The notes: a model not told the origin generated them from the letters alone. A stretch of DNA of 64,000 nt from Cytobacillus gottheilii (GCF_900166665.1 NZ_LT800494.1:4544701-4608700), one strand, 5' to 3'. Positions 20,587-29,079 are shown, counted from the first letter of the stretch. Numbers and translations are program-made.

Positions 20587-21198
20587 ATGGATACACAAAA
20601 ATTCATGAGTTTATCCGCAATTGAGAGAGTAGAATTAGCTAATAAGATGTTAAGTGCAGAGACGAACGACCACTTGAAAAATGTAGCTTCTAAGTTAGGC
20701 TTGTCTGAATCTACTTTCTCAAAGATCATGAGAGATAACGCATCTTATCAGTACAACAAAACTAGCAAACAGTACGATCGAATTATACCAATTGAGGAAT
20801 ACAAGAAATATCTCCAATCAGGGTCTAACGAGAACAAAATGGAGGAAACATTGCAGTTTGTTGCTGAACATCTTGAAGAGTTAAAGGGGCTTTTGCATGC
20901 ACATGAAAGTGAATTGATATTAGAGCCTGAAATCTATGACCCTAGCAGCAAAACTATCACTAGAACCATACAAGTGAACGAGGACATTTATAAAGAGTTC
21001 TCTGACTTGTATTCTAGTAAGTTCTCTCACATTCGACTCAGAGAAATCTACAGCAAATGTCTGTTGGATTTCATCAAATACTATCAACCAAAAAAGTCAC
21101 CTAAGTATAGGGTTAACAGGTTTACTTCAGAGGTGCAACAAGTTCAATCACAAATGTTAACAAATGACCTAAATTGCGAAACCAAAAGGGGGAATTAA
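20587..21198 (+). CDS. DNA-binding protein with N-terminal HTH (plasmid-regulator-like)
   Basis: 203 residues from ATG 20587 (AGGGGG 7 nt upstream; the ATG 6 nt earlier is too close). HTH at residues ~18-48: LANKMLS then LKNVASKLGLSESTFSKIMRDN. A helical middle part and a C-terminal region VNEDIYKEFSDLYSSKFSHIRLREIYSKCLLDF follow. It heads a two-gene plus-strand operon with the 62-aa gene 1 nt downstream. Not recognised as a named family; the layout recalls plasmid copy-control or partition regulators (inference). Confidence 0.7.
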   Translation: MDTQKFMSLSAIERVELANKMLSAETNDHLKNVASKLGLSESTFSKIMRDNASYQYNKTSKQYDRIIPIEEYKKYLQSGSNENKMEETLQFVAEHLEELKGLLHAHESELILEPEIYDPSSKTITRTIQVNEDIYKEFSDLYSSKFSHIRLREIYSKCLLDFIKYYQPKKSPKYRVNRFTSEVQQVQSQMLTNDLNCETKRGN

Positions 21199-21199
21199 A

Positions 21200-21388
21200 A
21201 TGGAAAAAACATATGATGTAGTTGTTAGAGTCCTATTCAGTACGATGGTTGAAATTGAAGCGAATAGTGAGGAAGAAGCTATTGAAAAGGCAATAGAGCA
21301 ATATGACGATGGCGAAATTATGCCTGAATTACGTTATAGTGAGTATTACGCTGGCCTTGATGAAGTTATTGCCGATGAAAGCATTTAA
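21200..21388 (+). CDS. Small acidic protein, 62 aa
   Basis: Starts 1 nt after the preceding stop with AGGGGG 7 nt upstream. TYDVVVRVLFSTMVEIEANS followed by EEEAIEKAIEQYDDGE is the pattern of small DpnD/PcfM-like alpha-beta proteins of mobile elements. Probably cotranscribed with the HTH gene and ended by the terminator at 21422. Function unknown. Confidence 0.7.
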   Translation: MEKTYDVVVRVLFSTMVEIEANSEEEAIEKAIEQYDDGEIMPELRYSEYYAGLDEVIADESI

Positions 21389-21421
21389 AATCACAAAAGG
21401 AATCATTTGAAATGAAAAACA

Positions 21422-21453
21422 AAAACGCAAACCTATTTGGATTGCGTTTTTTT
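21422..21453 (+). terminator. Intrinsic terminator of the two-gene plus-strand operon
   Basis: AAAACGCAA, an 11-nt loop, TTGCGTTTT and a further TTT: 9-bp stem with T-run, 34 nt past the stop at 21388. Confidence 0.9.
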
Positions 21454-21546
21454 GTATGCGAATTTATTGTATTTTTAATGTGAATTCCCAAGAGAATTAG
21501 CGTTTTGGCCCCACATGTAAACCCTTTGAATTAAGTATCGGGGGTT

Positions 21547-21825
21547 TCAATTACCTTTTTGCCGCTCATGTAACAACTCAATTATTTCACTCTGCCTAAA
21601 CCCATCCCAGCCATTTTCGGCTCTTCGGAAGCAATCTTCATCAATCTTCGCTCCCTTTTCAAGGAGTGCCTTGCAAACCTCGTAAAACCCGAAATAACAA
21701 GCAATTTGTAAAAGGGGCCGCCCTAGCCGATCTGTTTCATTAACATCAATATCTTTGTCATCAAGTAACTTCTCAACTGTGTCTAAATCATTCATATACA
21801 CCGCTTGAAACAAGGAATTATCCAT
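21547..21825 (-). CDS. Short ankyrin-repeat protein
   Basis: 92 residues; ATG after AAGGAAGGATAATCT. Two ankyrin repeats are visible: NSLFQAVYMNDLDTVEKLLD and GRPLLQIACYFGFYEVCKALLEKG, with the terminal DDKDIDVNETD loop between them. Small two- to three-repeat ankyrin proteins of this type are common in Bacillus accessory DNA and often serve as immunity or binding proteins. No adjacent toxin was recognised. Confidence 0.82.
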   Translation of the reverse strand: MDNSLFQAVYMNDLDTVEKLLDDKDIDVNETDRLGRPLLQIACYFGFYEVCKALLEKGAKIDEDCFRRAENGWDGFRQSEIIELLHERQKGN

Positions 21826-21905
21826 AGATTATCCTTCCTTTATCATTATCAATAGATTTTCAAATCTCTTGTGAATCAATATACTGGTACACAACCATTA
21901 CATCT

Positions 21906-22385
21906 CTAAAACCATGACTTAAACATTTCTCTAACGAACTTCCCCAAATCTTCATCGCTCATACTTGAGCTACTCGCAGCAAGTTCTATTGCTTTTGATC
22001 TTGTACTTTCAATTTTATTTAATTGTGAAGGTTTTTTAGCCTCCCTATCTTCTTTTGCAGCATTTTTTGCCCATTCTCGATATTCTCTATATCTCTTTGT
22101 TGATAATTCCATAGCTTCTCTTGGAGTTTTAACCTTCTTTCTTATCCAATCAATTGCTATTTTCTCCATGAAACTTTTGGATAGTTTGGTGTCGAAAATC
22201 CTAAATGTAAAATGAATTAAAACATTTAAGACACTATCAGGAAGATTATATTTCCAAATTTGTTCTAAGATTTCGAAATTCTCTTTTGTTGAGCCAGTAG
22301 AATCAGACAATTCATTTAAAAATTCCTCCGGATTAGTGTTTTCAAACCGTTGTACTAATTCATCCTCTTTACTACATATATTCAT
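21906..22385 (-). CDS. Unknown helical protein, 159 aa
   Basis: Start set at ATG 22385, which has GGAG 6 nt upstream; the ATG four codons earlier has none. Charged, helical protein with ELSTKRYREYREWAKNAAKE in the middle and a Ser-rich patch (AASSSSMSDEDLGKF) near the end. Not recognised. It is followed by the ankyrin gene and preceded by the 90-aa gene, all minus strand, so likely one transcript. Confidence 0.6.
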   Translation of the reverse strand: MNICSKEDELVQRFENTNPEEFLNELSDSTGSTKENFEILEQIWKYNLPDSVLNVLIHFTFRIFDTKLSKSFMEKIAIDWIRKKVKTPREAMELSTKRYREYREWAKNAAKEDREAKKPSQLNKIESTRSKAIELAASSSSMSDEDLGKFVREMFKSWF

Positions 22386-22418
22386 AGCAATCTCCATTTC
22401 ATTTTAAGTTTCCCATTG

Positions 22419-22691
22419 TCAATGTTCAGAGACAAAAGCCCGTAGATATTCTTCAAATTCTTTATCTTCAAGGTAAAATAAGTCTAAATAAGAAATCGGC
22501 ATTTTATGTCCCTTCGAATCTATTTCAAAACCTTCTCTCCTGCCAAATCCATTATTTTCAGAAGAGTATTCATGTTTCAGTACGACCAATAATTGAAAGA
22601 AACGCATATCCGGGTTCAATCCCCATATTTCTTGAATCAAATGCAGTATCCTCATTATTCTCTCTGAGTCTCTTCTCTTTTCATTTGTCAT
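22419..22691 (-). CDS. Small uncharacterised protein, 90 aa
   Basis: ATG 22691 chosen (AAGAGTG ~10 nt upstream); the GTG earlier has no ribosome site. RDSERIMRILHLIQEIWG then NPDMRFFQLL, and later DLFYLEDKEFEEYLRAF, is a pattern I know from a widespread small protein family of unknown function (helical, with a conserved PD-R-QL core). Follows the DUF1385 gene by ~30 nt. Confidence 0.65.
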   Translation of the reverse strand: MTNEKRRDSERIMRILHLIQEIWGLNPDMRFFQLLVVLKHEYSSENNGFGRREGFEIDSKGHKMPISYLDLFYLEDKEFEEYLRAFVSEH

Positions 22692-22723
22692 AATTATTAT
22701 CACTCTTTTCCATGTTTAGGAAT

Positions 22724-23458
22724 TTATCTTTCATTTGCTAATTCTTTCTCTTCTAATCTTTTCATTGCCTCTATTGCCACAATTAAATGCTTGTCTTGAG
22801 GCTTTGATGTAAAGAGAAGATATTGCGTTACTTTTCCAATTACCATTATTAAATCCCAAATTACTTTTGGCTCACCCTTCCACAATTCGAATCCAATAGC
22901 CCAACTTAAAAGAAACACATGAACTGAATTTTCAAGTATTAGAGATAGGATAGAGAAACAAAGAAAGATACTCACCGCTAGATTTGTGCCGCAGTCCTTA
23001 TGCACCCTCGGTTGCTCTCTTACGTTTTCTAACCTTAAATTTAGACCACTCTCAAAGGCTGAGACGGTCTGATGCTCTGCTCCGTGATATTTTCCAATGG
23101 GGCTTATTTTTATGATTAGACTTGCTATAACTAGAAAGATAAACAATAACTCTAAGGTGCTAATTTGAATGGTATGTAAAAGAAAAGAACTTGATTCTCC
23201 AATTAATAAAATCTCCATCAACAACAAGACAATAAACGCTAATAAAAACCTTTTCCAATTTTCGATTATAAGTTCAAAGATCATGGAGAAGGAACGAACA
23301 AAAGGTATCCTCGATAGAATCATGGTTATTTTCCTATCTGCTTTTTTCATTTTCAGTTCTGTTGTGATTTTCCCATCCTTGAATCGAGATATTGACTGGT
23401 ACCTTTCTCCAGTAAAACTCACAGAATTATATCCAGCTCTTCCTCTGCATATTTTCAC
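22724..23458 (-). CDS. DUF1385 (YqhQ-type) membrane protein
   Basis: 244 residues, GTG start with AGGAGA 8 nt upstream. Family signature KYHGAEHQTVSAFESG and later HKDCGTNLAVSIF. Four likely membrane segments: ~64-85, ~88-112, ~150-170 and ~172-190. The N-terminus is short and polar. In host genomes the YqhQ gene sits near efp; here a copy is in mobile DNA next to a 32-aa membrane peptide gene. The biochemical role of the family is not established. Confidence 0.88.
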   Translation of the reverse strand: MKICRGRAGYNSVSFTGERYQSISRFKDGKITTELKMKKADRKITMILSRIPFVRSFSMIFELIIENWKRFLLAFIVLLLMEILLIGESSSFLLHTIQISTLELLFIFLVIASLIIKISPIGKYHGAEHQTVSAFESGLNLRLENVREQPRVHKDCGTNLAVSIFLCFSILSLILENSVHVFLLSWAIGFELWKGEPKVIWDLIMVIGKVTQYLLFTSKPQDKHLIVAIEAMKRLEEKELANER

Positions 23459-23481
23459 ATTCTATCTCTCCTAAATTAAAC

Positions 23482-23580
23482 TTACTTCCTCCATCTCGAC
23501 TGCCAAATAATCGTTGCAGCAACTGCACCTAATGAAATATTAATCAGAACGGCAATAACGGAAACAATTAATAACCACAC
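23482..23580 (-). CDS. Single-pass membrane micropeptide, 32 aa
   Basis: GTG start with GGGAGGGG ~5 nt upstream. The peptide begins MWLLIVSVIAV, has one continuous hydrophobic span (residues 2-26) and a positive tail (WQSRWRK), so it should insert with its C-terminus in the cytoplasm. It ends 24 nt before the DUF1385 start, so the two are likely cotranslated. No homologue recalled; the case rests on ribosome site, composition and position. Confidence 0.6.
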   Translation of the reverse strand: MWLLIVSVIAVLINISLGAVAATIIWQSRWRK

Positions 23581-23621
23581 ACTAACCCCTCCCTTAGATC
23601 AGCACCAAAATTTTCGTTACT

Positions 23622-25160
23622 TCATTTTAAATATTTATCAAATAAACCTTTATTTTCAAATACCGCTCTATATAGTTTTGTTGCACTTCCCATGCTTTCT
23701 AAAGCAAATAACACTATTACCATTCGCTTTAGCGAGTCATTATTCTCCGCTTCAATCCAATCCCAAGCACTCCTTGATAAAATAAGATTGTGCTGCTCTT
23801 GGGCCAGCTTGGTTATCAATTTTATTAAGGGGCCTTTCTCCAATCCTCCTATCACCTGCATTAACTGACTATCTTTTTTAGATAAACTATTATTAACACC
23901 ATTTTTGATTTCCGTAAGCACTTCAATGATGTCTTCACTTACCACTTTTGTTTCATCCCAATACAATAAATCTCCAAAGGTAGAGACTATATTTTGCTCC
24001 GATTCATTGTGTAGTTCCTCCTCTATCTCCTCTAATCTCCTACCATGTCCTTCAATCAGTCTTACAATCTCTTGATATTTTGTTTCGATTACCTCAACAA
24101 ATTGGTCCGTATCATTAAATTTTTTCTTTAGCATCTTCAGTACCTCATCCTTTGGAATAAACCGTTTGGTTCGCCTCCCAATAAAAGCCACTTCTAAAAA
24201 AATTGAACCAAATTGAGATTCGACAGTCTCCGGTGTTTCAGGTGATTTATTCAGCAAATTCAAATTCTCTCTTATTTCAGGAGCTACCATTACCCATGTT
24301 GAGCAAAGTGCCTTTGAAAACTCAATCGCATTAAATCTTGGACCATTCTCATGGAAGCAACAAATATCTGTTAGAACTTCTAATGGAAGCCCAATATTTA
24401 ACCCTTTGATAATAAGTAGCTCCGCTCCAAGTTGGGTTGCACTGTTAAAATTCCGTAATTCTTTAGCGAGGTAACATGAAACTGTTTCAATGCTAAAATG
24501 CTTTGCAACAAGCCTATCAATAGCTTCACTATCACCTATAAATATGTCATACCAAGTCTCTAGTTGCTTTTCATCGGACTCTATTGTCTTCAAACTTTCT
24601 AAGAGCTTTGGTGGGTCTATTCTTACCGGTAAGGTTATTGGCTTATCCAGAATTGAGTTCGCCCATTCTACTGCCTTCTGAGCCTGTTCCATTGTAATAT
24701 CACCATATACACAGGCATACTGTGGAAATCTACTTTCAATTAACGTAGCAATCGCTAGTAAAGGAATATGATAAGGCAATCCTTGGGTCTTGGCATAGAA
24801 TATTTCTGAAGCTCCTTTTCCACTATTCCTTCTTTGATATAAAAGAATGTCTTTCTCTTGTATATCTTCCTTCCGCTCTTTATATCTCTCTAAATTAGAA
24901 CTGAGAGTGAAACTTTCACCTGTTTCTTTACTCTCTAAATCACCATTTATCTTCCAATATCTTTCCGTTTTCCCATCCACGTAAAGGTGTTGCTCTTTTG
25001 TTTGCTCCAATACTAATCGTTTGTAATCATCCTTCTGTTCTACACTCAATGTAGCAAATGGATATGCTTGAACAAGTTTCAATGTTTCTTCAAAAACTCG
25101 TTCCCAATCGTCTTGATTAATATAATCTGGTATAACTTCCAATCCTAGGTATACTCCCAT
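23622..25160 (-). CDS. Unknown 512-aa protein
   Basis: Long, well-formed reading frame. Not recognised. Starts MGVYLGLEVIPDYI; the first ~110 residues look alpha/beta, with HLYVDGKTERYWKINGD resembling a small beta sheet; the rest is helical, including ETKYQEIVRLIEGHGRRLEEIEEELHNESE, a likely coiled coil. No membrane segment. A hairpin with a T-run lies 65-100 nt upstream in its leader. It heads the minus-strand run of small genes down to 21547. Confidence 0.7.
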   Translation of the reverse strand: MGVYLGLEVIPDYINQDDWERVFEETLKLVQAYPFATLSVEQKDDYKRLVLEQTKEQHLYVDGKTERYWKINGDLESKETGESFTLSSNLERYKERKEDIQEKDILLYQRRNSGKGASEIFYAKTQGLPYHIPLLAIATLIESRFPQYACVYGDITMEQAQKAVEWANSILDKPITLPVRIDPPKLLESLKTIESDEKQLETWYDIFIGDSEAIDRLVAKHFSIETVSCYLAKELRNFNSATQLGAELLIIKGLNIGLPLEVLTDICCFHENGPRFNAIEFSKALCSTWVMVAPEIRENLNLLNKSPETPETVESQFGSIFLEVAFIGRRTKRFIPKDEVLKMLKKKFNDTDQFVEVIETKYQEIVRLIEGHGRRLEEIEEELHNESEQNIVSTFGDLLYWDETKVVSEDIIEVLTEIKNGVNNSLSKKDSQLMQVIGGLEKGPLIKLITKLAQEQHNLILSRSAWDWIEAENNDSLKRMVIVLFALESMGSATKLYRAVFENKGLFDKYLK

Positions 25161-25224
25161 TTCTTCATCCTCCTCACAAGTAAGTCCTTTTCACTTCTTT
25201 ACCAATGACTAAAGTCAAAGGAAA

Positions 25225-25263
25225 ATAAAAAAGCCCGTATTCCCCCTTAACTGGAATACGAGC
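25225..25263 (-). terminator. Hairpin with T-run in the leader of the 512-aa gene
   Basis: Minus strand: CGTATTCC, 9-nt loop, GGAATACG (with outer GC/GC), then TTTTTTATTTT. Nothing on the minus strand to the right needs terminating, since the next gene (25419) is on the plus strand. It may therefore be an attenuator of the 23622-25160 gene. Confidence 0.65.
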
Positions 25264-25418
25264 CATTTAATATATTGAATTTTATTTTGAACGCAGTTTT
25301 TTCAATCATAGTTTTCCCTGCTTTTCATTTTATTAAATTGTATTATAAATAAGATTAGTGCGATAATCAAGATAAGTATTTGGATAAACTTTACGTTAAT
25401 AAGGAAAAAGGTGAAAAT

Positions 25419-25880
25419 ATGTATTCATTTACTGAAGTATGCAAGAAACTAGGGTTAGATCGTCAAACAGTACAAAACATGTGTGAAAAAGGAATGTTCC
25501 AGGACGCTTATCAAACTGAAGAGGGTGTTTGGCTGATTCCGGAATTTAATTTCACTACCACAAGAAAGCAGGACAAAAAAGCTGAAGAAATCCTACGGCA
25601 TATTGATAGAAAAAATCATGCTGGAAGGGATGAAACTGTTATACCTTATATTCCTGCAAAAGTAGTAGCTGAATATTATGAGGTTACATTAGAAAAAGTG
25701 ATAAGTTGGATTAAACAGGGGTACCTTTCAGGAAAGCAAGTGGAAGGAGAATACTTAGTACCAAAAGAGGAATTTGATTACCTTAAATCTAAAAGAGATA
25801 AAGATGCAACAGAGGATGAAATCAAAAAACTACTTGGTTCCGACTATAATGACGATTGGGAAGTAGAAATTGAGGAATAA
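25419..25880 (+). CDS. Tandem excisionase/MerR-type winged-helix protein
   Basis: 153 residues from ATG 25419 (GGTGA 4-5 nt upstream); the frame is open further but lacks a site. Two small winged-HTH units: SFTEVCKKLGLDRQTVQNMCEKG with WLIPEF, and IPAKVVAEYYEVTLEKVISWIKQG with YLVPKEEFDYL. This is the helix-turn-helix_17/excisionase pattern. Such proteins act as recombination directionality factors or repressors. Acidic C-terminus. It stands alone, divergent from the 512-aa gene. Confidence 0.75.
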   Translation: MYSFTEVCKKLGLDRQTVQNMCEKGMFQDAYQTEEGVWLIPEFNFTTTRKQDKKAEEILRHIDRKNHAGRDETVIPYIPAKVVAEYYEVTLEKVISWIKQGYLSGKQVEGEYLVPKEEFDYLKSKRDKDATEDEIKKLLGSDYNDDWEVEIEE

Positions 25881-26029
25881 AAGAATTTAAAGATAAGGCT
25901 CAACACTCCCTCAATAGTCTAAAAAGTGTTAATACTTTATTAATCAAACATCGACATAGTGAAGATTCGCAGTGAAAACCTTTTAACAAGATCTCAAATG
26001 AAGGAGAAGAAAAGAAAAACCTTCTTTTC

Positions 26030-26110
26030 TTCCGTCCGTGCCATGTCCTGTCATACCTCTCCATAGCGTACCATACCCTACCTTACCCCTCCGCAATTTG
26101 ACTCACCTAA
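26030..26110. repeat. C-rich, G-poor stretch of degenerate TACC/CCATA units
   Basis: Within the 454-nt gene-free gap 25881-26334, the plus strand carries loosely repeated CCATGTCC, CCATAGCG, ACCATACCC and TACCTTACCCC, very skewed in composition relative to the AT-rich surroundings. No reading frame with a ribosome site covers it. It could be an iteron-like or single-strand-origin segment; nothing proves it. Confidence 0.35.
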
Positions 26111-26334
26111 CCATATCACACCAATCCCTGTCTATCCGAGCCCCAAAGTCCAATTACTCTTCAGTGTCGGGTTGGACCAATTCCCAACAGACAAAAGAAT
26201 TTTATATAAATTTCCTTTGTTTCGTACATAAATTTTCTATTATTGCCCTTAATTGCACACCCCAATTTATCATAAAAAAACTTAATGTAGATAAATTTGC
26301 TATCTCATTCTAAAATCTGATGTACTATAATAGA

Positions 26335-26625
26335 TCACCCATCCCAAACAAGGTGCCTCCAATTCGGCGGAATGATCCCTTGGGCTATTGCTTTTGATCT
26401 CATTCCATTGTGCCTAAAATCCGCACGGAGAACATGACAAACATAACAGAGAGTGCGTAGGTTGTTATCTTCATTAGTCCCTAATTTTCCACTTTTAATA
26501 TGGTCTATGTGGCATCCCTTTAACTTCAGCGGAATCCCACATCGAACACACCTTTCACCATCTCTTAACCATATTCTTTTCCTGGTAACATTCCAGATTG
26601 CTCTAGGCTGACGTTTTTTTGGCAC
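26335..26625 (-). CDS. Small HNH endonuclease
   Basis: 96 residues if it starts at GTG 26625 (AGGAG ~10 nt upstream); ATG 26643 is possible but has no site. Classic HNH core: ERCVRCG (zinc Cys pair), LKGCHIDHI (catalytic His), EDNNLRTLCYVCH (Asn, Cys pair and final His). Basic N-terminus. It begins 23 nt inside the 3' end of the possible RAMP-like gene, so the two are translationally coupled and probably act together. DNA target unknown. Confidence 0.85.
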   Translation of the reverse strand: MPKKRQPRAIWNVTRKRIWLRDGERCVRCGIPLKLKGCHIDHIKSGKLGTNEDNNLRTLCYVCHVLRADFRHNGMRSKAIAQGIIPPNWRHLVWDG

Positions 26626-27226
26626 CTTTTTTGAACTCCTCATAGGATTGGATATCTACCGATGATACATCAAAACGCCCATATCCTATAGAACGTCCAT
26701 CAGCTAACCCTACTAACATACCTGCATCATGTAATACACCTTCTATTTGCATACCATTTACCAAGGTATTATCCCAAATAATTTCAAATTCCGTTTCCCA
26801 ACCAGGAGACAATGCTACACGATAACGCAAATTCCTATTTTTTGTATTCGGATTTATTACTGAACGAACGTCTAAGTAGACTGGCTCATTCTCATCTTTA
26901 GTAATTTCTCTTGGCATATATCTGTTTAAATAGATACGATTCGATAATACTTGAAGTGTTGCAGAAACTACTTTTTGAAGAGTGGAACGGCCACGGCCAC
27001 TTGGACTATACCTAGCCGCCTCTCTCATACAACCGAAAACATAGGAAGAATCAAGGTATAAATGATTATTTTCATCTGCAGTATAAGTGCTTTTCCATTC
27101 TTCAGGATCATTTCCAGCTCCACCGCTTCTTTCTTTTCTTTCCAATGATAATACATTCGCATTAAAGGTGTGGATCAATAATGGTTTTGTACCTCTAATC
27201 CTAACCTTAGCATATTGTAAAGCCAT
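26603..27226 (-). CDS. Possible RAMP/Cas7-like protein, partner of the HNH nuclease
   Basis: 207 residues from ATG 27226 (AAAGGATG ~8 nt upstream). VRIRGTKPLLIHTFNAN at the start, YLDSSYVFGCMREAARYSPSGRG, VRSVINPNTKNRNLRYRVAL and a Gly-rich LADGRSIGYGRFDV near the end. I know this pattern from an uncharacterised family in phages and mobile elements whose Gly-rich loop and strand order recall RAMP (Cas7) RNA-binding folds; that link is inference. Four-base overlaps are common in such pairs; here the overlap with HNH is 23 nt. No CRISPR array or other cas gene is near. Confidence 0.5.
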   Translation of the reverse strand: MALQYAKVRIRGTKPLLIHTFNANVLSLERKERSGGAGNDPEEWKSTYTADENNHLYLDSSYVFGCMREAARYSPSGRGRSTLQKVVSATLQVLSNRIYLNRYMPREITKDENEPVYLDVRSVINPNTKNRNLRYRVALSPGWETEFEIIWDNTLVNGMQIEGVLHDAGMLVGLADGRSIGYGRFDVSSVDIQSYEEFKKGAKKTSA

Positions 27227-27494
27227 ACATTTCATCCTTTCTTTTAAATGATCATACTAGAGTTATTAGTTATTTTTCTATTTACCCAGCCCTTAATAGA
27301 AAATTTCTATTAACAAAATCATCACCTCCCATCCAGCACTAACATTCATTAGCAAATTTTCCTCTTTTTATACACCTTTTCTTTATCTTTTTTGAAATTA
27401 ATGTATAGGAGGTTCTTAAATTGGTGAATATAATAAGTTTGCCACCAAATATAGTCAATGGTATTCCTTTGCCTTTCGAAGTGGAAAGTGACAG

Positions 27495-27528
27495 GGAAAA
27501 AGGAACGGAATCAATTGGAATCCGCTCC
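27495..27528 (-). terminator. Intrinsic terminator of the 120-aa gene
   Basis: Minus strand: GGAGCGGATTCC, short loop, GATTCCGTTCC and TTTTTCCC, ~20 nt past the stop at 27547. The rest of 27227-27546 holds only chance frames. Confidence 0.85.
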
Positions 27529-27546
27529 TGTCTTACCTCTAGCATA

Positions 27547-27909
27547 TTATAACTCCTTGAATTTCCCACCTTCATACAAGTATTGCCCTTCAGCAACAAC
27601 AAAGACTTTTCCTAAATCCCTTTCATCACACCATTTTTGCTCTATTAGATCATGAATAGAAGCCAGTTCATAGTCATACCCAATCATTTCATTTTCTACA
27701 CCAAATAGGTCTCCGTTGTCATACAGATAAATATATTCAGTGGGGATGGCAATCCCTTCTTTCTCCAAATATTCATTTTCAAATTCCAGTACCATTTCAA
27801 CGAGTAATTTAGATATTGCAAAATCAGGAAATTCTTGATGAATTCTTTTCAAGATAAAGTCTTCCACTTCTTCCATATTGATTATTGGTGCATTCATTTT
27901 GTTATTCAT
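27547..27909 (-). CDS. Unknown acidic protein, 120 aa
   Basis: ATG 27909 chosen (AGGAGG 8 nt upstream; the ATG 6 nt earlier is too close). Acidic, with a helical N-half (MEEVEDFILKRIHQEFPDF) and a beta-like C-half (YIYLYDNGDLFGVENEM). Not recognised. It ends in a strong terminator and has shared promoter block B 200 nt upstream, which links it to four other small genes. Confidence 0.65.
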   Translation of the reverse strand: MNNKMNAPIINMEEVEDFILKRIHQEFPDFAISKLLVEMVLEFENEYLEKEGIAIPTEYIYLYDNGDLFGVENEMIGYDYELASIHDLIEQKWCDERDLGKVFVVAEGQYLYEGGKFKEL

Positions 27910-28070
27910 TTTCATTTCCTCCTACGGATAGTGTTTTTAGCCTCTTAGCTGTTGTTCATCATTAGTGGTATCACCTTGGTATATCCACAGTACGTTCCTC
28001 CAATCCCAATGTTTCCCTCCCCTTCAATTCATTGCTGTTCTCACCTTTCTTGAATTCACTATTGCGTTGC

Positions 28071-28125
28071 TTTATGATTCTATTGTATATAGGCAATGGA
28101 ATATAAAGGTTGCCCAGCAAGTCAC
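28071..28125 (-). promoter_or_regulatory. Shared promoter block, copy B, between divergent genes
   Basis: Minus strand: GTGACTTGCTGGGCAAC (28125-28109), then CCTTTATATT, TATATACAATAG and AATCATAAAG. It faces the 120-aa gene (start 200 nt away), but its core lies only 31 nt before the ATG of the divergent HTH gene at 28156, so it could be an operator for both. Confidence 0.7.
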
Positions 28126-28155
28126 ATATAGAACTTTTTTGGGAGGAAGATAGAA

Positions 28156-28701
28156 ATGAGCAACAATCTTGATCCAGAATTGAAAGAGGAATTGGACTTG
28201 TTTATAGAAAATAATGTAATAGCTTCAAGGGTAAAATCCCTTAATATAATCAAAAAAGCAGGAGTTTCGCATGAACCAACAACTTCTTTTGGACATGCCT
28301 TCGGTAATTTTGATTTTACAGCCGATTTAGACGCAAGAATAAACAAGGTGAAAGACACCCAAACATTAGGCGAATATATCGAAGAACTGTATCAGAAAAA
28401 GCGAAAAGATGATCCTAATGTACTGAGAAAAGCTGGAATTGATAGAGCATATAAATATAAAGTTGTTAATAACCGAATCCATCCAACGAAATCAAAATTA
28501 TTATGCTTTGCTATTGCTTTTGAATTAGACCTGGAAGGAACAGAAAAGCTACTGAACAAGGCAGGATACACTCTTGCAGAAGAAAATAATGTTTTCGATT
28601 CCATTATTGGTTATTTCATAGAGAAGGGTTATTATTTCGGTGCAGATATTGATATTTGCTTAGAGGAATACGGTCAACCCACAATCTTCTCAGTTGCTTA
28701 A
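28156..28701 (+). CDS. Putative HTH repressor next to promoter block B
   Basis: 181 residues; ATG after GGGAGGAAGATAGAA. The C-terminal half reads TLGEYIEELYQKKRKDDPN, GIDRAYKYKVVNNRIHPTKSKLL and TEKLLNKAGYTL, a known XRE-like arrangement in which NNR-HPTKSKL is the recognition part. The N-terminal ~70 residues (SNNLDPELKEELDLF) resemble a short regulatory tail. Its gene begins 31 nt past the core of a motif found before five small genes, so it is a good candidate for their regulator (inference). Confidence 0.65.
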   Translation: MSNNLDPELKEELDLFIENNVIASRVKSLNIIKKAGVSHEPTTSFGHAFGNFDFTADLDARINKVKDTQTLGEYIEELYQKKRKDDPNVLRKAGIDRAYKYKVVNNRIHPTKSKLLCFAIAFELDLEGTEKLLNKAGYTLAEENNVFDSIIGYFIEKGYYFGADIDICLEEYGQPTIFSVA

Positions 28702-28782
28702 AAACCGTAGAAAGGTTTTGCGGAGAGGGAAGAAAGCCCTTAAACTTCACTTCCCTCTATCATCGAAATCAAGGTTATTTCA

Positions 28783-28905
28783 TAGTGTACTTGAAACGGA
28801 CTTAATGTGGACTTTATAGATATTATCAAACTAAAATCATCAGTAAGTTACTCTAAATTTCAGCGTAGTGTACCTGGAACGGACTTTATTCAGACTTTAT
28901 AAATA
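28783..28905. repeat. Pair of ~40-bp direct repeats
   Basis: TAGTGTACTTGAAACGGACT (28783) and TAGTGTACCTGGAACGGACT (28866) are followed by similar GACTTTATA-ATA tails; period 83 nt. They lie in the 460-nt gap 28702-29161, where I see no gene. Function unknown; they could be protein-binding sites. Confidence 0.55.
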
Positions 28906-29079
28906 CTTTTAATAAACTATTTCCCTACTATGATTGAAACTAAGCAGAAATATCACTAAATGACCCCAGTAAAATTACATGATAATGGAACAATAATTCA
29001 TTTGGTTTATAAAGTGAGGAAAACAACAGAATAGAATATAGTGGCTGAAGAGGATTTATAGAACTATCTGCGGAACATC

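Noticed and set aside
26038..26313. 91-codon plus-strand frame in the C-rich gap
   Set aside because: Low-complexity product from the skewed repeat stretch, no ribosome site.
27339..27602. 87-codon minus-strand frame, and a 44-codon TTG frame on the plus strand from 27421
   Set aside because: Both cross the terminator of the 120-aa gene; the plus-strand one has a GGAGG site but no other support.
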